Of a stretch of 6,482 bases of DNA, positions 1-5,337 are shown in pieces; position 1 is the first letter of the stretch; each line of letters begins with the position of its first letter. The DNA is taken from assembly GCA_012961645.1 (NCBI GenBank), contig DTYY01000097.1, forward strand, positions 1-6,482, read 5' to 3'. The DNA is from Methanosarcinales archaeon (GTDB lineage: Archaea > Halobacteriota > Methanosarcinia > Methanosarcinales > Methanogasteraceae). Below the pieces are notes generated by a model that searched no databases, had not been told where the DNA came from, and saw nothing but the letters and a program-made list of their open reading frames with translations. A program made the translations under genes and the position numbers.

Positions 1-23
1 GATTGGACGATAAAATGTAATAT

Positions 24-278
24 TTGACCATCACTAGGTTTTTAGACAGTGTCTACTGCAACGAAAGATATGCAGAGTCCGAAATCTTGGTCGATAAACT
101 TGAGGTGGTGCGCAGTTCACTCAAAGCAGCGGAGCCGATCACAAGAGACGAGATCCTACCGGTAGTCGAAGAGAACATGGCTGCACTACGGATGATGAGT
201 GGTATTGAAGCACAGAAAGAGCGAGGGGTACGGATGTGCGAGCAATTGACTGAATTGCCCGCACATAGCGACATCTAA
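24..278 (+). CDS. Small hypothetical protein (84 aa, TTG start)
   Basis: I do not recognise this family. The frame is open from just after an in-frame TAA at 18-20 to TAA at 276-278. The only start that uses the full frame is TTG at 24; ATG at 177 would leave a fragment of about 33 residues. The protein is soluble, charged and mostly helix-compatible (runs such as ESEILVDKLEVVRSSLK), with two Cys and no membrane segment, signal peptide or known motif. TTG overlaps a TGA (25-27) in another frame, so it could be coupled to an upstream gene that ends there, but only 27 bases of that frame are visible. It lies 65 bases upstream of mptD on the same strand. A 73-aa minus-strand frame covers the same stretch but looks less protein-like. 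Coding status is inferred from residue composition and codon use resembling the neighbours. Confidence 0.45.
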   Translation: MTITRFLDSVYCNERYAESEILVDKLEVVRSSLKAAEPITRDEILPVVEENMAALRMMSGIEAQKERGVRMCEQLTELPAHSDI

Positions 279-311
279 AATCAAATGAGACGGCTGCCCC
301 TGCGGAGTCAT

Positions 312-323
312 AATATTAAATAA
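312..323 (+). promoter_or_regulatory. Candidate TATA box for mptD operon
   Basis: An AT-rich stretch (aatattaaataa) sits in the 65-base gap before mptD. Its centre is about 26 bases upstream of the ATG at 344, the usual archaeal distance from TATA box to transcription start. No clear Shine-Dalgarno sequence precedes 344, which would fit a leaderless or nearly leaderless transcript. This is inference from spacing alone. The operon could instead be read through from the small upstream ORF. Confidence 0.35.
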
Positions 324-343
324 CATCACAGATACCAGAGACC

Positions 344-700
344 ATGATGACCCGGATAACAGATCAGGATCGTGCTCTGTTCGAGGCTGGAATCAAGCTT
401 GGCGCCATGTACCACCAGTTTACCGGCTCTCCTGTCAGTCCGAATACCGCAGAGAGCCTGGAACGGGCAATCGAGGGCAGTATATCATTGCAGCCGTATG
501 TTCGGAAGATTTCGGTGTCCATCGATCGTGAAATGGTTAAAAAACGATTGAACGATTTCGGATACTGTGAACTGGACGGCAGAATGCTTACTGTGACCGC
601 AATAATCGAATTTGGCACTGCGGTTGTGTATGCCGGTATGAAATACGATGAGGATGCGGATTATCCGATGATGTTTCTGCAGCGGATCGAGGTGCGATGA
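344..700 (+). CDS. mptD: Archaeal dihydroneopterin aldolase MptD
   Basis: The archaeal-type aldolase cleaves 7,8-dihydroneopterin to 6-hydroxymethyl-7,8-dihydropterin and glycolaldehyde, a cytosolic step in making tetrahydromethanopterin. The 118-aa length fits the family (MJ1585-like, formerly a DUF). The hallmark N-terminal block is present: FEAGIKLGAMYHQFTGSPVS (13-32), then ESLERAIEGSISLQPYV (37-53), NDFGY (70-74) and MKYDEDADYPMM (99-110). As I recall, work on the Methanocaldococcus enzyme points to Glu25, His35, Gln61 and Tyr111. At an offset of 10-11 these correspond to Glu14, His24, Gln50 and Tyr101 here, all present, so the enzyme looks active. The first two codons are both ATG (344, 347), so the exact start is open. 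Its stop overlaps the fwdB-like start as ATGA (697-700), implying translational coupling. Family assignment is strong. Confidence 0.9.
   Translation: MMTRITDQDRALFEAGIKLGAMYHQFTGSPVSPNTAESLERAIEGSISLQPYVRKISVSIDREMVKKRLNDFGYCELDGRMLTVTAIIEFGTAVVYAGMKYDEDADYPMMFLQRIEVR
689..694 (+). promoter_or_regulatory. Ribosome binding site for fwdB-like gene
   Basis: GAGGTG lies inside the 3' end of mptD. It is 2 bases from the ATG at 697 and 5 bases from the ATG at 700. The spacing favours the second ATG, giving a protein that begins Met-Ala-Cys-Thr-Gly-Cys. Confidence 0.5.
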
Positions 701-1866
701 TGGCATGTACAGGATGTGCGCTTCTATGCGAGGATGTCGAGGTGCAGGATGGTGAGGTGAGACATGCATGCCGTATCGGGACTGCGCACATCCTGAACCG
801 GCAGCAGATCGATCCGATGGTGGATCAGAAGGTGGTGGATATCGATGATGCGATCAGGCACGCTGCTGCCATGCTTGCGGACGCAGAAAGACCAATGTTC
901 CTCGGATTTGGCAATTCCATCACAGAAACACAATCTTCAGGCGTTCGGCTGGCAGAAAAGATCTGTGCAGGCATCGATCCATGCTCGGTTCACACAGGTC
1001 TCATCAATGAGATCGTTCACAGCCGGGTCAGGACATGCACGCTGCCAGAGGTGCGGGACCATGCAGACGTGATCATGTTCTGGGGTGCAGATCCGATGAA
1101 CACGCACCCGAGGCTGCTGTCTGGGTATGCGTACTATCCACGTGGCAAGAACAGGCAGCACGGATGGGAGGAGGACCGCACCGCAATCGCGATCGATGTC
1201 CGCAGATCACATACCGCAAGTATCTGCAAAAGTTTTCATAAGATCATTCCTGGTCGCGACACCGAATTTATCGACGGGCTCATACTCGCGCTCCGAAACA
1301 AAGTTCCAAAGACGGTTTACGACAGTAAAAAGGTCCTGAAACTTGCAGGCACGCTCAAGAAAGCTGAGTTTGGCGTCATCTTTGCTGGCTCGGAAATGCT
1401 TGGATCGGTGCCGTGCGATGCGATAATCCGGCTGATGGACGAACTGAACGAGTTTTCCGATTTCCGGATTCTCTCGCTGTATCATCAGTACAATCTGCGT
1501 TCGATCGCTGCTGCCACAAATACCGATACCGCTGTTTCATGCGAGCGCCCGGGAGGCTGCGACCCGACCCGTCTACGCGAGGCTGACTGCTTGCTCTGCG
1601 TCGGCTTTGATCTTGCAAACTCACTGCCGCAGGCGCGCGATATCGATGCCAGCATAATTGTGATCGATCCAAACGAGACCCTGACATCTGGTTACGCAGA
1701 TGTCGTGATTCCGTGTGCATCAGGCGGCGTTGACCTCGCGGGCACTGCGATGCGAATGGACGGCGCCGAGATAGACCTCCCTTGCATCATGAAAAACGGA
1801 CAGACCGATGCGCTAACACGAATGTCTGATCTAAACATCATGGACCGACTGCTCGAGGCGGTGTGA
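697..1866 (+). CDS. Divergent formylmethanofuran dehydrogenase subunit B-like protein
   Basis: FwdB/FmdB is the molybdopterin-guanine-dinucleotide subunit that reduces CO2 to formate for methanofuran formylation, or the reverse. Family features here are a [4Fe-4S] site C4-x2-C7-x3-C11-x13-C25, TCTLPEVRDHADVIMFWG (113-130), DPMNTHPR (132-139), and a C-terminal IDPNETLTSGYADVVIP (323-339) with GTAMRMDG (349-356). The protein has 389 residues against about 430 in typical FwdB. Two catalytic elements look altered. The expected S-V-C-H-G stretch with the Mo/W-ligating Cys reads S-V-H-T-G (97-101). The G-H-Y-N-V and P-R-Y-N-P-G region is shortened and changed (about 262-293), with extra cysteines C282, C288, C298 and C301. 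The frame is intact and has no in-frame TGA, so this is neither a simple pseudogene nor a selenocysteine form. The start is ATG 697 or 700. mptD overlaps its start, and a fwdD-like gene follows after 1 base. Family membership is certain; dehydrogenase activity is doubtful. It may be a scaffold, a hydrolase-complex-type subunit, or a divergent enzyme. Confidence 0.82.
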   Translation: MMACTGCALLCEDVEVQDGEVRHACRIGTAHILNRQQIDPMVDQKVVDIDDAIRHAAAMLADAERPMFLGFGNSITETQSSGVRLAEKICAGIDPCSVHTGLINEIVHSRVRTCTLPEVRDHADVIMFWGADPMNTHPRLLSGYAYYPRGKNRQHGWEEDRTAIAIDVRRSHTASICKSFHKIIPGRDTEFIDGLILALRNKVPKTVYDSKKVLKLAGTLKKAEFGVIFAGSEMLGSVPCDAIIRLMDELNEFSDFRILSLYHQYNLRSIAAATNTDTAVSCERPGGCDPTRLREADCLLCVGFDLANSLPQARDIDASIIVIDPNETLTSGYADVVIPCASGGVDLAGTAMRMDGAEIDLPCIMKNGQTDALTRMSDLNIMDRLLEAV

Positions 1867-1867
1867 T

Positions 1868-2272
1868 ATGTCAGAGATACGAATTGATCAGTTTCTTGCC
1901 GCGCCCGAATGCGAAATTATGATCGTCAGATATCATGACATCTTCCAGACCGAGGCAGCACTGAAACACGGGAAGTTCAGCAAGGAGTATCAGGACTTAT
2001 CCGCAGTTATCATGCTTGATCCGGCAGATTTGAAGAAGATCGATGCAAGTGACGGCGATCCTGTGAAGATAAGCAATGAATACGGCACCGTTGTCGTTGC
2101 TGCGAAGAAATCAGATGGGGAAGATGATACGAGAGCAAGTGAGGGGCATTCCGGAGTCGGGTACATGCCTGCAAGTGTTTGGTCAAATATTCTTGGAAGC
2201 GCACCGGTGTCTGCGAAGATGAGCAGGTCACAGCAGAAAATATCCACGATCCGCGAGTTGATCCGGGTTTAA
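1868..2272 (+). CDS. Formylmethanofuran dehydrogenase subunit D-like (molybdopterin dinucleotide-binding) protein
   Basis: FwdD supplies the small C-terminal-type molybdopterin dinucleotide-binding domain that completes FwdB. The recognisable core runs EAALKHGKFSKEYQDLSAVIMLDPADLKKIDASDGDPVKISNEYGTVVVAA (about 29-79), with the D-G-D-P-V and E-Y-G-x-V-V-V motifs of the family. After an acidic insert (KSDGEDDTRASEGHSG, 81-96) comes YMPASVWSNILGSAP (99-113). It aligns with the family's P-M-G-P-W-A-N segment but lacks its second Pro-Met pair and the usual G-x-P-x-x-K-G tail, which here reads SAKMSRSQQKISTI. It starts 1 base after the fwdB-like stop; GAGG at 1855-1858 lies 9 bases upstream, so the pair is translated together. 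Length (134 aa) is normal. Its divergence parallels that of its FwdB partner, which suggests co-evolution rather than decay. No fwdA, C, F or G lies in the window. Confidence 0.78.
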   Translation: MSEIRIDQFLAAPECEIMIVRYHDIFQTEAALKHGKFSKEYQDLSAVIMLDPADLKKIDASDGDPVKISNEYGTVVVAAKKSDGEDDTRASEGHSGVGYMPASVWSNILGSAPVSAKMSRSQQKISTIRELIRV

Positions 2273-2320
2273 GGGTTGGTGGACTGAACATATCCCGGGC
2301 AATCGCTTAATTCTTAATCT

Positions 2321-2330
2321 GAATATATAC
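2321..2330 (+). promoter_or_regulatory. Candidate TATA box for the ABC ATPase gene
   Basis: The string gaatatatac is the best TATA-like element in the 157-base gap 2273-2429. Transcription would start near 2350, giving a leader of about 80 bases. A weaker alternative (gtttattt, 2371-2378) lies closer to the gene. The T-rich run at 2308-2320 just upstream may also help end transcription of the fwdBD-like operon. Assignment rests on composition and spacing only. Confidence 0.4.
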
Positions 2331-2368
2331 TTTTACATAGTTTTAAAACCATCCATATTATGTAAAGG
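2330..2368. promoter_or_regulatory. Nested palindromes, candidate operator
   Basis: A perfect 10-bp palindrome, GTTTTAAAAC (2340-2349), lies inside a wider inverted repeat. The wider repeat pairs TTTACATA (2332-2339) with TATGTAAA (2359-2366), and extends by a G-U and a C-G pair to 2330/2368 if read as RNA. The elements sit just downstream of the TATA-like box and over the expected transcription start, where archaeal repressors commonly bind. The palindromes are seen directly; the operator role is inferred. I do not recognise the motif as a known ModE or TunR site. Confidence 0.45.
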
Positions 2369-2429
2369 GAGTTTATTTCTGTTTCCGAAAGTCATAAGTC
2401 TTTACTTCTGGTGAACTGTAGTCAGCACA

Positions 2430-3497
2430 ATGATCGAGATCAAAAACTTATCCAGAGACTGGAAGGAATTCTCACTACGCATCGATCTGCACGTCAAAAA
2501 AGGCGAGTATTTTGTAATTTTGGGACCGACAGCCTCTGGAAAGACGCTGCTGCTCGAATTGATCGCGGGTTTTTATTATTTGGGTGGCGGAAGCATCTCA
2601 ATCGATGGAAGAGACGTCACCGAACTTCCTCCAGAGCAGAGGGACATTGGATTTGTTTATCAGGATTACTCGCTCTTCCCGCATTTAAACGTGGAAGAGA
2701 ATATAGAATTCAGCTTGAAACTCAAAAAAATCCCCACCGGTAAGCGGAGGCAGAGAGTGGAAGAGATCATGGGGCTTCTTGGCATATCACAACTGGCAGA
2801 TCGCTATTCGATCACACTTTCGGGCGGAGAGCAGCAGCGGGTTGCACTTGCGCGGGCGATTGCATCCGAGCCGCGAATACTCCTCCTGGACGAGCCGCTC
2901 AGTGCTCTCGACAACCGGACACAGAACCTGCTCAGGGACGAACTCAAGCGGATCCACCACGAGGCAGGGCTGACCACGATCCATGTCACTCACGACCAGA
3001 CCGAAGCGATGATGCTTGCAGACCGCATCGGAGTGATGATGGACGGCAGCATCGTACAGATAGGAACACCGGAAGAGGTCTTTGGCAAGCCGATCACAGG
3101 CGAGGTCGCAAGCTTTGTGGGCGTCGAGAACATCATCGATGGAAGGGTCGTGTCCAACACAAACGGTCTTGCAACCATCGATGCCGGTGGAGGGTGCCTG
3201 ATCGATGCAATATCGAGTTACACCGAAGGGGACACGGTCCGGATCTGCCTGCGCCCTGAGGATGTCACGATCACGACAGAGAACGATTCGGTCAGGAAGA
3301 GCAGCGCAAGGAACTCCTTTTCCGGCGTGATCAATCAGGTCACATTGCTTGGGGCGATGGTTCGCATCGGGATCGACTGCGAATTTCCACTCATGGTTCT
3401 GATAACGAAACGGTCAGCAAGCGAGCTTGGACTCGATGTCGGCTCTGATGTCGTCGCTTCGTTCAAGGCAACCGCCGTTCACCTGATAAAAGCATGA
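2430..3497 (+). CDS. wtpC: Molybdate/tungstate-type ABC transporter ATP-binding protein (WtpC/ModC-like)
   Basis: This is the cytoplasmic ATPase that would power import through a membrane permease. All ABC motifs are intact: Walker A GPTASGKT (32-39), Q-loop Gln78 in VYQDYSLFPHL, signature LSGGEQQ (130-136), Walker B ILLLDE (150-155), D-loop SALD (158-161) and H-loop His188. A C-terminal region of about 125 residues with LRPEDV (274-279) and NSFSGVINQVTLLG (295-308) is a TOBE-type regulatory domain. The N-terminal pattern (MIEIKNLSRDWKEFSLR then GEYFVILGPTASGKT) is closest to the archaeal WtpC group, but sulfate, spermidine or iron importers share this architecture, so the substrate is inferred partly from the fwdBD-like neighbours. 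The 355-aa length is typical. Start is ATG 2430; the nearest purine-rich motif, GGTGA (2410-2414), is rather far away. No permease or binding-protein gene is in the window, and it appears to have its own promoter, unlike the usual wtpABC order. Confidence 0.78.
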   Translation: MIEIKNLSRDWKEFSLRIDLHVKKGEYFVILGPTASGKTLLLELIAGFYYLGGGSISIDGRDVTELPPEQRDIGFVYQDYSLFPHLNVEENIEFSLKLKKIPTGKRRQRVEEIMGLLGISQLADRYSITLSGGEQQRVALARAIASEPRILLLDEPLSALDNRTQNLLRDELKRIHHEAGLTTIHVTHDQTEAMMLADRIGVMMDGSIVQIGTPEEVFGKPITGEVASFVGVENIIDGRVVSNTNGLATIDAGGGCLIDAISSYTEGDTVRICLRPEDVTITTENDSVRKSSARNSFSGVINQVTLLGAMVRIGIDCEFPLMVLITKRSASELGLDVGSDVVASFKATAVHLIKA

Positions 3498-3572
3498 GGA
3501 GTAGCATTCCGACCACGAGCCCTTCCACCACAGTCTTATCCGAAAAGTCTTCTGAAATAATTGCACATCGTA

Positions 3573-4814
3573 TCAAATGTAATCAAAGAGCGATCGCTGG
3601 GCAGGCATCTCTTCTGTTCTGCTGACATAATAGTCTGATTCCACGTCACCGGCATCATCGTCTGGCAGTTCGACGCTACCATATCTGCCGCCTCCGCCAG
3701 GATGGATGACCACCCTTCCTTCGCGAAACGCCCTGATCGCATCCACAATCATCCGATCCCCCTCCAGACCCGATACATCAGCATCCACCAGCACAGCGAT
3801 CTCGCTGCCAGGTTTTTTGATCAGTTTGTTCCATGCACTCTGCACTGTTTTGGTGTACGGGCTCGAATGACCCAGTGCAAGGGCGATGATCTCGGCAAGC
3901 GGGATCAAATGGAGATATTCGGGTCGGTGGGAAGGATGTTCAGGCGCTGGAAGGTCAGCGAGTTCGTTTACCCGATCTCGAACGCCTTTTTTGATTCTTG
4001 CGCCGCAGGCACATCTCCATTTCTTTATCAGGCATTCCTGGAGTGTATACCGCTTAAAACAGCGTATACATGCAGATTCGTTGTATTTACCCTCTTCGGG
4101 AAACATCCCGACATTGAGTACCGGTTTACAACCGTTCTTCCGAAGGATCGCTTTTTTCAGGTTGTCAAACGTGATATCCGGCATCTCGAACCGGTTGAAC
4201 TCACGGGCGAGTTTGTTGGGCCAGGGAGAGTGAGCATCTGAGTTTGTGAGGAACGTTAAGCGGTGCAGTTCGGAAATTCGGTCTGCATAAGACGAGTCTG
4301 CGCTCAAACCAAGTTCAACAAACGAGACATACCCTGCAAGGTCCAGGTAGCAACCTTCAAGCGAATCATGATACGCATACATCGCGGTCCATGGCGTAAA
4401 GGCGTGGCACGGTCCGATCAGAGCACCGGCGTCTCTGGCATACTCGGCGATCTCTGCGCCTCCAAGATCCACGTTGGGACGCCCATCGGCATCGATGTCA
4501 CTGGAGTGTTTCAGGAATCGCTCACGCAACTCCTCTGCTTTTGAGATGGACGGGATGATGAGCAGATGGTGGACCCGGTTGGCACCTTCGATCTCTACTG
4601 TGAGCACAAAAGATGTATCATTCAATGAAAATACCCCGTTTGACTCTGGCAATTTCTTGATCGAGTCCATCCATCTCGAGTGAAGGCAATCTCCGGTCCC
4701 CACAACATCGATCCCCTTCTTTGCCGCCTCCCGTGCGATGGTCTGCATATTCATCTTGTTGGATGTCGCCATCGAGTATTTTGAGTGTATATGCAGGTCT
4801 GCATTGACGTTCAT
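3573..4814 (-). CDS. Endonuclease Q-like PHP-domain DNA repair nuclease
   Basis: Endonuclease Q nicks DNA 5' of deaminated bases (uracil, hypoxanthine, xanthine) and abasic sites. The protein (413 aa) matches this family, long annotated as conserved hypothetical TIGR00375, along its whole length. An N-terminal PHP domain carries metal-ligand motifs ADLHIHSKYS (His8, His10), GTGD (Asp42), TVEIEG (Glu74), PCHAFTPWT (His137) and NSDAHSP (Asp193, His195). ADGRPNVDLGGAEIAE (109-124) and LAREFNRFE (202-210) are typical. Next come a zinc-binding segment (Cys249, Cys252, Cys268, Cys270) followed by GARIKKGVRDRV, and PGGGGRYG (372-379). The last eight residues, QRSLFDYI (406-413), fit a PCNA-interacting PIP box (Q-x-x-L-x-x-Y-I), as in the Pyrococcus protein. 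The second zinc knuckle is C-A-C rather than C-x-x-C. The gene converges with the ABC ATPase gene (75-base gap) and diverges from rps6e. There is no Shine-Dalgarno sequence, so it is probably leaderless. Confidence 0.85.
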   Translation of the reverse strand: MNVNADLHIHSKYSMATSNKMNMQTIAREAAKKGIDVVGTGDCLHSRWMDSIKKLPESNGVFSLNDTSFVLTVEIEGANRVHHLLIIPSISKAEELRERFLKHSSDIDADGRPNVDLGGAEIAEYARDAGALIGPCHAFTPWTAMYAYHDSLEGCYLDLAGYVSFVELGLSADSSYADRISELHRLTFLTNSDAHSPWPNKLAREFNRFEMPDITFDNLKKAILRKNGCKPVLNVGMFPEEGKYNESACIRCFKRYTLQECLIKKWRCACGARIKKGVRDRVNELADLPAPEHPSHRPEYLHLIPLAEIIALALGHSSPYTKTVQSAWNKLIKKPGSEIAVLVDADVSGLEGDRMIVDAIRAFREGRVVIHPGGGGRYGSVELPDDDAGDVESDYYVSRTEEMPAQRSLFDYI

Positions 4815-4817
4815 GAT

Positions 4818-4832
4818 CCGATCTTAGATCGG
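4818..4832. promoter_or_regulatory. 15-bp palindrome at the endonuclease Q-like transcription start
   Basis: CCGATCTTAGATCGG has 7-bp perfect arms around one central base. It lies 3 bases upstream of the minus-strand ATG and about 20 bases downstream of the TATA box at 4843-4850, so it would cover the predicted transcription start of the nuclease gene. It could be an operator. As a start-proximal RNA hairpin it could also limit translation. The repeat is visible; the function is inferred. Confidence 0.4.
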
Positions 4833-4842
4833 TTGGGCACAC

Positions 4843-4850
4843 TTATATAA
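4843..4850 (-). promoter_or_regulatory. TATA box, probably for the endonuclease Q-like gene
   Basis: TTATATAA is preceded on the minus strand by acgaatca, a plausible BRE. The predicted transcription start is near 4820, only a few bases before the ATG (4812-4814), so the transcript would be leaderless or nearly so. The box is itself palindromic and could also serve rps6e on the plus strand (predicted start near 4873, about 50 bases before its ATG). Confidence 0.5.
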
Positions 4851-4907
4851 TGATTCGTCTCCTATTTGATATTCCAGAAACATAAAACCAAAAAATGCAG
4901 AAAACAC

Positions 4908-4913
4908 AGGAGA
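4908..4913 (+). promoter_or_regulatory. Ribosome binding site deciding the rps6e start
   Basis: AGGAGA lies 8 bases before the ATG at 4922. It selects that start over the in-frame ATG at 4895, which would add nine residues not found in S6e. Confidence 0.7.
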
Positions 4914-4921
4914 ATCAAGAT

Positions 4922-5332
4922 ATGTCAGATTTCAGAGTCGTTGTTTCGGACACAAAAACAGGAAAAGCATACCAGATAGAAGTGTCTGGCGCGTCTGCCG
5001 GCACATTCATCGGAAAAAGTATCGGCAGCGAGGTCGATGGCAGCGCAGTCGGACTTGCCGGGTACACGCTGAAGATCACAGGTGGATCAGACAAAGGCGG
5101 ATTTCCGATGCGTAACACGCTTCCAGGGTCCACGCGGAGAAAAATCCTCGTTACCGGAGGATGTGGGTTCCATCCAGTAGAGAGCGGTCTTAGAAAGCGG
5201 CGATCGATCAGAGGGTCTGAGATAGCAGGTGATATCGTTCAGATCAACACAAAGATCGCAAACTATGGTTCAACACCGGTAGATTCGCTGCTTGGTGGCG
5301 ATTCAGACGAGGATTCGGGCGGAGAATCTTAA
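4922..5332 (+). CDS. rps6e: 30S ribosomal protein S6e
   Basis: S6e is a structural protein of the archaeal/eukaryotic small ribosomal subunit. The 136-aa product beginning MSDFRVVVSDTKTGKAYQIE has the archaeal S6e pattern: FIGKSIGSEVDG (29-40), GLAGYTLKITGGSDKGGFPM (44-63), RRKILVTGGCGFHP (72-85), then RKRRSIRGSEI (91-101) and DIVQINTKI (104-112). The tail is unusually acidic and glycine/serine-rich (GGDSDEDSGGES, 125-136), an extension beyond the usual end of the archaeal protein just after I-N-T-K. The start was chosen from the Shine-Dalgarno sequence at 4908-4913 and family alignment. The TPR gene follows 5 bases after the stop, so both are likely on one transcript. Confidence 0.95.
   Translation: MSDFRVVVSDTKTGKAYQIEVSGASAGTFIGKSIGSEVDGSAVGLAGYTLKITGGSDKGGFPMRNTLPGSTRRKILVTGGCGFHPVESGLRKRRSIRGSEIAGDIVQINTKIANYGSTPVDSLLGGDSDEDSGGES
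5321..5326 (+). promoter_or_regulatory. Ribosome binding site for the TPR gene
   Basis: GGAGAA lies within the last codons of rps6e, 11 bases before the ATG at 5338. It indicates translation from the same message as rps6e. Confidence 0.5.
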
Positions 5333-5337
5333 CCGGT

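Noticed and set aside
1..27. Tail of an upstream gene (frame ending TGA at 25-27 or TAA at 18-20)
   Set aside because: Too few codons are visible to support either frame.
1376..1720. 114-aa minus-strand frame inside the fwdB-like gene
   Set aside because: It is fully overlapped by a well-supported gene, rich in Arg/Ser/Gln, and has no recognisable motif; it is a shadow of the coding strand.
697..1866. FwdB-like gene as a frameshifted pseudogene or selenocysteine form
   Set aside because: The frame is continuous with family motifs from first to last residue, and no in-frame TGA occurs at the ligand position.
2411..2743. 110-aa plus-strand frame starting at GTG 2411
   Set aside because: It overlaps the ABC ATPase in another frame and runs through the Walker A coding region without any family signal.
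3498..3572. Terminator between the convergent ATPase and nuclease genes
   Set aside because: I see no convincing stem-loop or long T-run on either strand in these 75 bases.
3702..4241. 179-aa plus-strand frame opposite the endonuclease Q-like gene
   Set aside because: The opposite strand encodes an end-to-end family match with catalytic motifs; this frame has no family features.
4895..4921. Upstream ATG start for rps6e
   Set aside because: It would add nine residues absent from S6e and would override the well-placed AGGAGA site for the ATG at 4922.
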